Part shown: positions 42,023 to 52,417 of the stretch, piece by piece
Layout of the letters: each line of letters starts with the position of its first letter
How positions within the stretch are numbered: the first letter of the stretch is position 1
Assembly: GCA_021432635.1 (NCBI GenBank)
Contig: MU270032.1
Span: forward strand, 992,001-1,056,000
Direction of reading: 5' to 3'
DNA length: 64,000 nt
Origin: Thozetella sp. PMI_491
Lineage: Eukaryota; Ascomycota; Sordariomycetes; Chaetosphaeriales; Chaetosphaeriaceae
Notes under the pieces: generated by a model
Database searches by the model: none
What the model was told of the DNA's origin: nothing
What the model saw: the letters and a program-made list of their open reading frames with translations, nothing else
Position numbers and translations under genes: made by a program

Positions 42023-42936
42023 GTTTGATATTGTTTGCCCGATTGCCCGGTTAGATGTTATTGCCAAGTCTAACTATTCATGCTTCAGGCTCTTGTTTAT
42101 AAAGAGATATCTACAAACCGAATCGGAGAACTCAAAGGGGCCAAGACGAGCTTCCCACCCCAAGACATTCCAAGGCAAACCAGATACTTTCTAAGAGGAG
42201 CTTACTCATCATGCGACGAGTCTCGACAATATTGGAGCTCTCCTTGGGTGGGATGTACGAGTTGGTCGACACACTCAACATGCTTTTTATGCACCCCCCC
42301 TGAAAAGCGCCAATCTCATTGTAAACCACCCAATGGCGTCAGGTTCAATGTTTACCGATGCTGCAGAGCCAAAAAATCCAACCCCCCGTGTAACCCTTGA
42401 CAGGTGCCCAGGTGTCGGTTATTTGATGACATAATTGCCAAAGAAGAAATGCTATTGCCGATCTCACGAGGTTGTTGGTTCTCGTGAGTAATCATGACAG
42501 AATTCTCAGCGACCATCTGCAGGGATTGGCATGCGTCGGCATATCAAATGGGCTTTGCTGACATCCAAACTCGTGCTCTATCGGCGCACATGCATATAGG
42601 ACTGCGGGGCAAGAGGAAGAAAGAGCACACACAATACAACCTACTCGGGCTGGTGGGGGTTGGTGAGGGGCCGGTACTAAGTACCACATGTGACAATGGA
42701 GACGGCTCAGCCAAGGCTTGCTGGATTGAGACGGAAGCTCTTTAACCCGTCTTGGCGATTTTTGTCCAGATAAGAACGAAGTTGCAGTGCACCGAGTATG
42801 GGGAGAAGCATGCATGGATGAAAGCTATCTGCTACGCGAGACCACTGGTGTGGCTACATATGGACCTGGCTGACCACGTGCACACCCATACACCCCAGTG
42901 GGCTGTACAGCAGAAGTAATCTGAGAGGCCGTGGCA
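42023..42936. other. Intergenic upstream of P450
   Basis: About 0.9 kb that must contain the P450 promoter and the 3' flank of the carbonic anhydrase gene. No further gene is seen. Confidence 0.5.
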
Positions 42937-43717
42937 TCACTCCATCTCGACCTTGTCCACCTTGCCTGTCTTGAGATCAAACACGAACCCCTGGGTGCCT
43001 TTCTTCAGTGCATCTCTAATGAATGGGCTTTCGCGGACCCATTGGAGGTCTCTTTTCACGCCCTGCACAATACTGGCGAACAATATTTCGTCAGCCCGAT
43101 GCCCTTGAGAAAGTCCTTGAGAAAGTCACAAGGAAGCATACTTACTCCGATTTCCCACCGAATGCCATTTCATCAATCTCGGCCCAGTGCGCCTTGTCGA
43201 CCCACTCCTTGACAGATGAGCGAATCTGATCATCCGTAAAGCAGAGGGTGCCACAATCAGTATGGTGCACTATGGCAATCTCTTCAAGCTTAAATAATGT
43301 GTCGAGAATGAGAATGTCCCTCAGAGCGTCGCGAATCGCTCCTCCGGCATTGCGGTGAACGATTGCTTCTATTGCGCAAAGTAAGCACGGACTGAGTATA
43401 CTGCGTACCCGTTTAGTCACTTACGGAGGTGAGTGAGGTCAAAATACTGCTCCGGGATGCAGCGAGGGTCACAGCAGGTTACTTGATGGTAGTTAGTAGA
43501 CATAGAAGAGCCATGCATGGACTTCCTCCTTGCATGAAACCACTGTGCGACATACCGACAAGCGTCCTGACGGGTCGTTTCCCAGATGCCCTCAGTTCCG
43601 CGAGAGTATGCAAGGGGACATGATCAACGGCCCTGGTCCACAATCTTAGCGTTGACTCCGCAGGAAAGGAGAGGTGACAGACTTATTTCTCTCCAGGAGC
43701 TCAGCAATGGTGGCCAT
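42937..43717 (-). CDS. Beta-carbonic anhydrase, compact form
   Basis: Five exons (43717-43683, 43632-43556, 43481-43425, 43368-43146, 43072-42937) give 175 aa. Introns are 50, 74, 56 and 73 bp; every junction preserves frame and rebuilds the family motifs, for example VVTCCDPRC across the second junction and LQAIVHRNAGG across the third. Zinc ligands are Cys40, His92 and Cys95 (HHTDCG), and the Asp42-Arg44 dyad is present, so the active site looks complete. The first intron uses the weak donor GTCTGT, which frame and family order nevertheless support. The enzyme interconverts CO2 and bicarbonate. Lacking an N-terminal extension, it is likely cytosolic, of the short fungal beta-CA class. It supports pH or bicarbonate supply and has no obvious tie to the neighbouring P450. 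Confidence 0.92.
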
Positions 43718-44432
43718 TTTTTCGGCGGTAGCAACAATTAGCTAAATTGGTTTATATGAAGACTATAATTTGAAGATGTGGCCTCGAAAATTTCGCCAGG
43801 TGCCTCGGTATAAATAGAGGTTCCGCAAACCTGCGAGAAGAAGAATGAAATAGATCGCAAGCGAGCTCGCTCATAGAATAGCCGTACAACTTGATTGAGG
43901 CCCAGCCCAGGGAGGCAACGCCGACAAGCCTGCATGTCATGTTTCCAGGGGTGCCAATGCCTGAAAGAGGCAACCGCGCAATGTGACTAGGCGCAAGGCT
44001 CGGGAAGAACGGAGATACTCGAGCTCCCTTTTTTTGGTGGACATGGTAACGTAACTTGGTAGGTATTCCGAGCTACCGAATAGCTTACCTCAGTCAGTCA
44101 GTAGCCATTCGTGTCTGGCCGGAATGACCCAGTCTGTGCCTAGCTGCCACTCTAGTACGAGCCAATGTTGGTGGTCAGCACTCCTCGGGATGCAGAGGCG
44201 CCATACTTATTTGGGGCTGTGGTACCCCTGCCTCCACGATTGACGAGCGTGGCTGCTGTTCCACTCGCCACTAGCCCGCCCCGGTCATCTCGGAATAACA
44301 ATGCGCTCAAATACCTCTACCATTGGGATCTCTTCCCTGCCACAGATCGATCATGACACACCGAAGAATGATCTTTCTTCCGCACACGAGGCCTAAAGCA
44401 GTATCTGGTACCCCAGCTGGACACAATACGAA
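43718..44432. other. Divergent intergenic
   Basis: About 0.7 kb between the carbonic anhydrase start (minus) and the regulator-like gene (plus). It presumably carries both promoters. A TAGGTA-type core occurs near 44057. Confidence 0.5.
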
Positions 44433-46177
44433 ATGCGCGACCCCGCTAAGGAGGCTGTACCGGTATTCGTTCACTATGAAGGGCCAAGGCTCCCGCGAGG
44501 CTTGGGAGTTCGGAGGCTCATTCGCCGGCGAGCCATGAGAGACGTTGCGGCAGCACGGCGGAAGAAAGGGGACTATGGAAAACACAATCTCGGCCAGTAT
44601 CCGCAATTCCAGGAAACAAGTGTCCAGGCCGAAACGAAGTCACCTGAGGATCCACGCCTAGCTCTTCCTAGAGTTCTCGTCCGACAGCATCACGTGAATC
44701 CAAAAAGCCAAGAGTGTCTAATTCGAGTTTCCGCGGCACCATCCTGTGGTGCAAGCTACTTTCTTGTGCCTCCTACCCCGGCACCGGCGTCTAATCTGCC
44801 CGTGTTGAAGGACTTCGCGATACTGCTGACCCTTAGACAACTGACAGGACTTCGCCTGGGGGTCGGCACGGTTACACTATCTCAAAGGTTCTCTGAACCA
44901 GGAGAGTCTTCTGCCAGCTCAAGTTTAGGCAGCTGGAACCTAGTCTCCTTTCTCCCGAGCAGGTATGGAAGGGTCCCGGCGCTGAGGCATGCGACCGACT
45001 GCGTCATTGCGAAACTACGACGGAAACACGACTCGAGCAGTGGGGTTCCTCACAGAGACGTATCAGTGTTGGCCCACTACCACAAGGCGTTATGTGCTCT
45101 TCAGGCGGCGCTTGACGACGAATCGCAGCGTATGCTCCCCGAAACACTATTCGCTGCCCAGCTCCTGGGCATATTCGAGGCATGTTTGGCTCGCTACCTT
45201 CTACCAGGCTCACAAGCCCTGTTTCCCATGTGTGCTAATATATATCAGAGCAGTTGCTAGATGAAAACCCCGAGACCCGCTCTTGGAGGCGTCATGCCCG
45301 AGGTGCCGCACGGCTGATTGAGGTTCGGGGTGCGCAGAGGTTCCACAGCGACTTCGAGTCGGAGTTATTCATAGCGCATGTCGGTTCTATTGTAAGCGGT
45401 ACTAGTCTAGCACACTCTAAAGGCTTCTGGCGACTGACAGCTTGCTGTTGCGTTTAGGTAACAGAGGCATTCCTCAGCAACACGCCCTGCTTCTTGGCCG
45501 ACGGACAATGGAAATCCGTCATGAGGTCGGCTATCTGCCGTGATGTATCATTTTCAGGTCACCAAGAGATTGCGCTACGGCTTTGGGGCCATCTCGTCGA
45601 TGGTCCACGCGCATTCAAGGAAACGACAGACTTGATTTTGTCACCTGTGATGCCGCCCCAGGCCGTCATCGAGGACACGATACAGTTCCTCCATAAGGAC
45701 AGAGAAGGGCAGCTCAGATGGTTAGAAATGGCTAAACAAGAACTTGGGCCGGGAACTAGCAAGAAACCTGATCTTTGGAGCGATGCTTGGGCAGAGTCTT
45801 TGCAGCCCTCACTTGCCAAGATCGAGCCATATGACAAGGACATCACCCGATTTGCACTGGGCGGAACATATATCTTCTGCCGAATGCTGAAAGCGCGCTT
45901 ACTTTTCGCGCTCGCACCTTCGAGGTTTCCAGAATTAGAGGCCGAAAGCCAGGATTTAGCTGCCAGGATTGTGTCGCTTAGCGATCGTTGGGCTGGGGCA
46001 GCGGGTGAGGGACTCGTTCAGAGCTTGTTTATGTCTCAGAGTGCCTGGCTTGCGAGAGGGGTTTTAGAAACCAGGGAAGCCTGGAGCAACGGATGGGGCC
46101 AAGAAGGCGGAATGATTGAAAAATGGAGGTTCGAGGCTTGGTGCAGAGCGATTGGGCGACAAATTCCGGCCATTTGA
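44433..46177 (+). CDS. Fungal transcription-factor-like protein lacking zinc cluster
   Basis: Three exons (44433-45179, 45254-45391, 45458-46177) give about 534 aa. The N-terminus has FVHYEG and RRLIRRRAMRDVAAARRK, the conserved opening of a group of fungal C6-regulator-like proteins that lack a Zn2Cys6 domain. The middle part matches the fungal transcription-factor region (LLGIFE, ELLD-type helix, SWRRHARGAARLIEVRG, FLSNTPCFL). The first intron (45180-45253, 74 bp) appears to be GC-AG, with donor GCATGT: only this join links GIFE to LLDEN in frame, while the GT candidates give a stop. The second intron is a normal GT-AG (45392-45457). The role is inferred as nuclear regulation; without a zinc cluster it may act with a partner or be an orphan. 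Confidence 0.8.
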
Positions 46178-46491
46178 TGACAGAATCTTGGGCGCGACAT
46201 GTGACATCCATAAGAAAGGCCACGAAGGGCGCAAGAAGGAGCGTGGTGCCATCAATCTCAGTACTATGTTATTTTGGTCTTATTATATACGCTAGAAGTA
46301 AAAGGGCATGTGCAGTATACTGAAAAGTCTCGATTCTTTGTACATTCTGTAGGATTTGACTGATGTTTCCGAAGTCTTAACGCATCATTGACATATTTTT
46401 GTAACCCACCCAGAAAGATCTGATGTAGAGGACCACTTAGATATCTCTGTATCACTGGATGTGCTTATACAATACGAAGCGTAAATTGAAG
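46178..46491. other. Convergent intergenic
   Basis: About 315 bp of shared 3' flank between the regulator-like gene and the aminopeptidase gene. Nothing further is seen. Confidence 0.4.
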
Positions 46492-47992
46492 CTAGAAGTA
46501 AGCGGCCTCAACGAGGAAGCCAACAGTGAGCTATAAGTTGTCAGCTTAAGGTGGATGGTAGAGTCTCAGGGCTTAGCAAACTACCTTCGCATGCTCCAGC
46601 ACATGAGGGATGCTGACGGTTGATACGGCATCTTGGGCTGAATGGATATATGGGCTAGAATCCTCCATATTCTCCTATTTCGGTTCAAGTCAGTCGTCAC
46701 TTCTCAATAAAGATTGACCTCTGGGGGCGAGGGTATTACGCACATCGCAGACATAGGCTGCGGGGAAGCCGGCATCGCGAGCCGAAGCACTGAGCAGAGT
46801 TAGCTCCACTCATAGGCTCGCGGGCCCGAGGTTAGGTGAGACATACTGGTCCGAGCAGGCGTAGCCACACTTGTCGGTCGACAAAGGAAGCGATGAGTAT
46901 ACTGGGACCAGCTTTTGAATATAAGCAGTAAGCCCAGAATCCACATAGTCAGTGTATACGGCAATGACATTATTGGGAGAGAACCCCGTCATGTCCTGGT
47001 TCATCACGGCAACAACATTGACGCCACTGCTGGCGTAAGACTGCATGACATCGCGGGATCCGAGCATACCTCCTTCTTCGCCTGTAGGCTGTTAATTTGG
47101 AGCACAGAAGCCATGTTCTCCGAACTCACCAGAGTAAAAGTGGAACTCGAGAGTGTTCGTGGGCTTGTATTTGGCCTCAGCGAAGACTCGCAGAGCCTCA
47201 AGAATCACGATTACGCCCTATAATGTTGAGCATTCCTCGTTAGTCACTGATTCGGTTGCTATCCCCAACATAGCCGGAAGGGTGTACATATGGCTCTCAC
47301 CGAAGCATTGTCGTCGGCGCCTGGCGCCCGGCCACTCGTAGTAGACCCTATGCTGTCGTAGTGTGCCGACACAACCACAACCTTGCCCGAGGTGCCGGGA
47401 ATGGCGGCGATAACGCTGGGTTGGTTGTACGAGTGAGTGAAACGCTTGACGGTGATTGCAGAGTTCGCCGAGGCGACGCTGGTGACCGTGTCGAACATCC
47501 ACGTGGCGCTGGATGCCGCATAAGAACCTCGGTAGTAACGATTGTAGAAGTTGGCCATAGCATTGAGCCAAGTACTGAGGTTGCTCTGCACCAACTTCGC
47601 AATAAGGGTCTTCGCTTCGGTCTGGTGAGTGGCCCCGCTTGGGAAGGTAGCCCGCACCTCTAGGACCTTCTCTCGGCCTGCTGCGGTCTCTCGAGCCATG
47701 CGCATAGCCTCTAGTTCCTAGAAGCTGTTAGTTCGGTCCCATAGCTACCGCTGTCTCTCACCGCCGGGGCCATCCGCACCAGGGTGTCTGTGATGTCCAT
47801 GAACCCGATACGCTGCGATATGAGCTGGTCAAATTTCTCTTCCTCCGTCATCCACACTCCCGGGTCATCGTCCGAGGTCTTGATAAGCCGCAGCCCATGT
47901 GCCTGTCGGCCCGGCATGTTCCTGGAAGGAGATGCACCGAGCACGGTGAAGGCTCTCATCAGCAATACGATAGAAAGCGCCGTCACCTTCAT
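46492..47992 (-). CDS. Secreted M28 leucine aminopeptidase (LAP1-like)
   Basis: Seven exons (47992-47762, 47717-47301, 47217-47130, 47081-46847, 46789-46744, 46674-46585, 46530-46492) give 381 aa, close to the usual 385-390. A signal peptide (ALSIVLLMRAFTVLG) precedes a propeptide. The two-zinc site is complete: His196 and Asp198 in SAHYDS, Asp in GADDN (212-213), Glu247-Glu248 in SGEEGG, Asp275 in NQDMTG and His324 in ACSDH, the last rebuilt by a phase-2 splice. Two cysteines (about 317 and 321) form the family disulfide loop. The final exon encodes only LTVGFLVEAAYF. The first intron is just 44 bp. The enzyme releases N-terminal residues from peptides outside the cell, serving nutrition or invasion. 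A TAGGTA motif lies about 70 bp upstream of the ATG. Confidence 0.94.
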
Positions 47993-48726
47993 TGTCTTCG
48001 CTTAGACCCTTCTCAGGGCTCCTTGTGGCTGAAATAGGCTATGGGGACTGAGCACAGTGCGGCCTAGGTAGGTAGAGAACTACTCTGAAATAGACAGTAA
48101 CGAGCAGATCACGCAACTATATGGCACGGATTGCTAGGAGCGAGCAGTATTCTATATACGGTACATAACATTGTTACAATATGGCTCACAGAATGCAATG
48201 GACACCAACGCAGCGATATGCCTTCCAGTTTCAGCATAGTGTGCCGAGAACTACAGCTAGGGAACTGCTTTCTACGGTACCGAGGTCCGCTATGCCAAGG
48301 CGTCTTGGCACAGCGAAGTGCCGGTAGGGTTACTTCGCCAAGGACGTTATCAACAGGTCAATTGGCCACTACAGACCACTGCTACCACGTACTGCCCGGG
48401 GACTAAGAGCAGTGCCCAGATTAGGACAGTCGAAAAGATTGAAAATACTACCTAGATGGGCCATCAAGAATTATTCTATGCGTCTGACTCGTTTGTCGTT
48501 TCTATCTGATGCTTCAGGGCATCCATTCATTATTCTAAACCCTCTTGTTTTCATTTTTAGTGGACACCAGTAACCTCAATTCCTTTGCCTTATATCTAGA
48601 TTGCAACAAATACGACTCAGGCAGGCACACTTGAAGTCATGACCACATCCCGGCCTCTAGGCGTAAATGTAGCCCGACAGTTTGAGCGGGCGAATTGTAT
48701 GTCTTTAATACGCCCGAGGCTTCTCA
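47993..48726. other. Intergenic upstream of aminopeptidase
   Basis: Promoter region of the aminopeptidase with a CCTAGGTAGGTAG element at 48063-48075, then the 3' flank of the EthD-like gene. A frame on the plus strand from 48639 is antisense to that gene's last exon and is not a gene. Confidence 0.5.
48063..48075. promoter_or_regulatory. CCTAGGTAGGTAG promoter motif
   Basis: The element lies about 70 bp upstream of the aminopeptidase start codon. The same TAGGTA core recurs upstream of several genes in this window, so it may be a shared regulatory or genome-wide promoter motif. Confidence 0.35.
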
Positions 48727-49538
48727 TTAAGACCCTGTCTTCCCAATTTTCTCTTGCAAGTTGCCTTTCTCAAAGATCAAACCGTATGAGTCATGGTCGT
48801 AGACTTTGGCACCGGAGATAACCTGCTTGGCCCAGTCGGAGCTCATCAATGCGCTGCTGGCGAAAGAATCCGTATTGACACTATCCGTCTCATGCAGAGC
48901 CAAGAATCTCGGCTTCGACCCGTCAGATGACTTCCATCTAGTCGTTCGTCGATAGCCCGGGAGCTTTGACAGCTTGTCAAGATACTAAACGCTCTTGTAA
49001 GCAAATTTCCCTGTTCTCCTCTAGTCCAGGCGGACGGGGTTGATCAAACCTCTGTTCGATACCACTTGTCCAAATCGTCATCCTTTCCTTGCGCCGGTTC
49101 GATCTTTTCCACCAGTATATAAGTGGGCTGGGCTGTAGCGTTGGACGTCCCTTCAAAGGTCTGCAATGGCAGCCAATAGGTGAAAACCCAGTCGCTCCAC
49201 GTCGTCACCGGCCTGGTCTTGTCTGGCAAGCTCTCATGGGCGAGCGGCAGGTGATCCATCGCTCCTGGGACCTGGAGGAAATGGATGTCGGGCACATTGT
49301 ATAGCGCTAGGTAATGAGAGGCGAGGGATATGGTGCTCTCGATTGGCACTGTCTGGCCGATCGAGTAGTTTGTGTAGCGCAGGGCAAGACTAGCAAATTT
49401 ATTGTTCACCATGTCGCGTACGTGTATGTTGCTATACCAGTTGTTGAATACCGCCGGCGTGAGAACCGGATTCGAGATCTTAGCAGTGACCATCATAAGT
49501 CCCGGCACGGCGGCGCCGAGGGCATCTATGGCGACCAT
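48727..49538 (-). CDS. EthD-like/dimeric alpha-beta barrel protein
   Basis: Two exons (49538-49050 and 48984-48727) give 248 aa, joined by a 65-bp intron (donor GTTTGA, acceptor TTTAG, phase 0). The join produces LDKWYRTEYLDKLSKLPGYRR, the signature of the second half of fungal EthD-like proteins. The first half has the matching FNNWYSNIHVRDM pattern, so the protein holds two tandem ferredoxin-like units. Members of this superfamily act as small-molecule isomerases, cyclases or monooxygenase-like enzymes, and in some pathways they shape polyketides. There is no signal peptide. The exact reaction cannot be told from sequence. It lies 1 kb from an SDR transcribed in the same direction. Confidence 0.85.
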
Positions 49539-50509
49539 GTCGGACTCACTCTGGCAGGAGCACCAAGATCAAATGTAAGTGTGGTTCTGGTGTCAGATTC
49601 CGGCGCTAAAGAGGAGCAATCTCAATCTGGGGACATGGCACAGCGTTTATATAGACGTAGAGCTAGGTAAGCCGCATCGATGCAGCCTGAAGTTAGATAG
49701 GTAGTTCACAGCTCTGAATTGAGTGAGACCAGTGTTCAATAGCCCCGCATCCTAAGCGATCTAATCATGTACCCACTGTCATAAAGAGCTTTCGACTCTC
49801 GGCAGACCCTGAGCGCAATGTGCGTGCTTGGCGCGTGCTCAGGTGGCGCATTTCAGAGGATGGGTGTCTAGGTAGTTATTTGTCCTTAACCGAACGAAGC
49901 AAACAGCACCGTTTTAATAGCAGGGAGATTTCTGTACATGTATAGACTGGCCGGCAAAACTCCATTGGCTATATAGTATCTGGGAAAACGACTGCTGTGA
50001 GACGGCACATTGGGTCGAGCCCGTCTCGCTGGGCGCGCCTCCAGTTAAGGCTGTATCGCGGTTAAATCTCGCGGGAACTCATGTCGGATCTTGAGCTACG
50101 TGGTATACCTAAACGCACAAGTCCAATGGAATACCCAAGGCAAGTAAGAGGGGTAGCGCCTACCCAATTTCGGGAGATGGGAAAGGAGCTTTTGAAGCAT
50201 ACTCAGCATTGGTACTTCAATAGAACATGCAAGAAATACAGAGCCTCAGCCACGATCACCAAATTCTATCCTCGTTTTGGTTAAGGACTGCTGGTATAGT
50301 GACCTAGACCCTGGTGTGTCCAACCTAGCAGGACATGGCCACGAAATACGTCTCCTGCTGCCGCATCCTGAAGCCCCGAACTCCCAATATCATCGCACCT
50401 CGCCAAACTGCACGATTATAATGATCAACCATTGTGTTTGTTCGCTTGTGCTGTAAAAGCTCCCTACATAAGGAGCAATTGTTTTCTTTGCGCCGTGACT
50501 GGCCCGCTC
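49539..50509. other. Intergenic
   Basis: About 1 kb between two genes on the minus strand. TAGGTAG cores occur at about 49698 and 49869, upstream of the EthD-like start. No gene is supported. Confidence 0.5.
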
Positions 50510-51514
50510 TCAGGCCTTCTTGAGACTCTCCAGAGCTTCGATCCGCATGTCCGTCACGGTCTTGGACAGAAAGCGGTCCCGTAGCCACAGGGGCATAGCT
50601 TCTAAAACCCAGACGAATACTGCGTGCGGTAGGTACGGCATGACATTTGGGTAGCCGCAGCCAATGCACCTGACGACAGCCTTGGCAAAGGTGTCGGCGT
50701 GCGGCAACATGAAGCTCACAGGGTCTTTGATCGTCGCGGTGCCGGTGGCTGACATCAGATTTACGCTGAGCACCTCAATGTCGTATCCCTCGACCAGGCT
50801 CTCCAAGCGCAACTCGGCCGCGGACTCCATAGTAAATGCTTTGGCTGGCCCGTATGAAGGGAACAGGGGGAATCCTAGAGCCGCGATAGAGCCGAGATTG
50901 ACGATGAGGGCCGGCTGGAGGCGCACTAGCTGAGGGTAGACGGCGCGTGTCAACAGCAGTGGGAATATGGCGTTGCCCGATGCGTTCTGCAGAAGGTCGT
51001 CGTAGGTGAAGGTCTGGATCGCGTCAAACGCCGTGCGGATCTCAGGGCGCCCCTGGGGCATTCCGACGTTGTTGATGAGGATCCGCAGTGGGATGTCCTC
51101 TAGGCTCTTGGCCACCTCGTCAAGCCGGGCTCCAAGTTCAGTGCGGTCAAGCAGCGCACACTGGCGGGCATCGAAGACGAGCATCCTCACCGCTCGGGAG
51201 GGATGGGCTGCCCGCAGCTCCTCCTGCACCTTCTGGAGCTTGGCCGTGTTAGACCCGTGGAGGACGATGTTAAAACCCCGGCCAGCGAGCTCGAAAGCGA
51301 GGGAGCGCCCGATGCCGGATCCCGAGCCGGTGATTAGCGCCCATGACTCTCCGGTATCCCGAAGACTTGCGTCTGATGGGGGCTCGAGATAACGTCCGAT
51401 CTGCCCCGATCGGAAGAAGTAGAAGCGAATATTAGAGAGCAAGCCATAGCACCAACGGGCCCCGACCAGCAACCCAAAGCAGGCTGCGAGCGTTGTGAGA
51501 CGCTCGTCCATCAT
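50510..51514 (-). CDS. 17beta-HSD12/Ifa38-type short-chain dehydrogenase
   Basis: Single exon of 334 aa. A hydrophobic N-terminal segment (LTTLAACFGLLVG) probably anchors it to a membrane. The Rossmann motif ITGSGSGIG (61-69), the characteristic INNVG (147-151), Ser209 in VNLGSIA and YGPAK (Tyr221, Lys225) are all present. NNVG and the long C-terminus point to the very-long-chain 3-oxoacyl reductase/17beta-hydroxysteroid dehydrogenase type 12 group, which reduces keto groups on acyl or steroid-like substrates at the ER. The sequence need not be the housekeeping enzyme; its place beside a Zn2Cys6 gene suggests a specialised copy. Its start is 0.9 kb from the divergent regulator. Confidence 0.93.
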   Translation of the reverse strand: MMDERLTTLAACFGLLVGARWCYGLLSNIRFYFFRSGQIGRYLEPPSDASLRDTGESWALITGSGSGIGRSLAFELAGRGFNIVLHGSNTAKLQKVQEELRAAHPSRAVRMLVFDARQCALLDRTELGARLDEVAKSLEDIPLRILINNVGMPQGRPEIRTAFDAIQTFTYDDLLQNASGNAIFPLLLTRAVYPQLVRLQPALIVNLGSIAALGFPLFPSYGPAKAFTMESAAELRLESLVEGYDIEVLSVNLMSATGTATIKDPVSFMLPHADTFAKAVVRCIGCGYPNVMPYLPHAVFVWVLEAMPLWLRDRFLSKTVTDMRIEALESLKKA

Positions 51515-52417
51515 GGCGATGTCTTGCCTGCCCGAAGAGTATCAGATGCTCGCAAGGAAAGGTATTAATGCCACAATGCCCGTCTATCGGCGATGGGTGC
51601 ACGTTGAAGTGGCTCGTATCTCAGAGGTCCGGTGGTTTCCGCTTAGGTGGCTCAGAAGCTGGATATGGCCAGAGTCTAAGGAAACTTCGAGTGCTCGGTC
51701 AGGGTTAGAAAGGATTGTAACGAGCAGAGAGGAAACTGCACTCGGCGCTTGCCCAGCATCTGGGGTTGGTTGGTAGGTAGGTACTTATGCCTACTCCGTA
51801 CTTCGCAAAGACTGCTCTTAGTGTTTATTGCATTAACATACACTTCGGTCTTGCGGCAGTCTACACCGCTAACTGCTCCGAGCAGACGTCATGTACTCGG
51901 TCGGATTGCTTCGGACTCCACCAGGCTGGAGGCGTGAGGCGGTACTTCTGTCTCTCGCCCCGGGCCGCCTACCTAATTTCTTCCGTTGGTATTCCGTAGT
52001 ATAGCTCGAGTTCTTACTGGGAGCCCCAACCGACAAGACCAATCAGCAGCGCTCAAGAAACACAAGAGCTCATCGACCCAGCACCGTGACTGTGGTTGCT
52101 GACGGTACTCCACTGGATCTACTTCAAAGCTTCAGTCTAACCAACTGCGTAATAGCTCAAGAGGGATGCTCAAGCAGACTCCACACCAGCCCCTCGTTCC
52201 GCACGACATACCACTGGTCAGCCGGCGCACAAGCACTTGGCCAATCTTACAGGCCAATCAAGCGTGGCTCTATACAGCGTACATCGTACCCCCACCGAGC
52301 CCGACTCGAAAGGGAAGCCTGTTTTCCCCATTACTGCAATGCGGTTGACCACCAAGCTCCCGTTCCCCCCGTTCCTCTAGACTTCTCATTCGAGCGTTCC
52401 TCGTCAGGCCGTACACG
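51515..52417. promoter_or_regulatory. Shared divergent promoter with GGTAGGTAGGTAC
   Basis: About 0.9 kb lies between the SDR (minus) and the Zn2Cys6 regulator (plus) starts, so it must drive both. A GGTAGGTAGGTAC element sits at 51772-51784. No gene is seen inside. Confidence 0.45.

Noticed and set aside
48639-48821. Plus-strand frame starting MTTSRPLG
   Set aside because: It overlaps the last exon of the EthD-like gene on the other strand, which is supported by splicing and family motifs.
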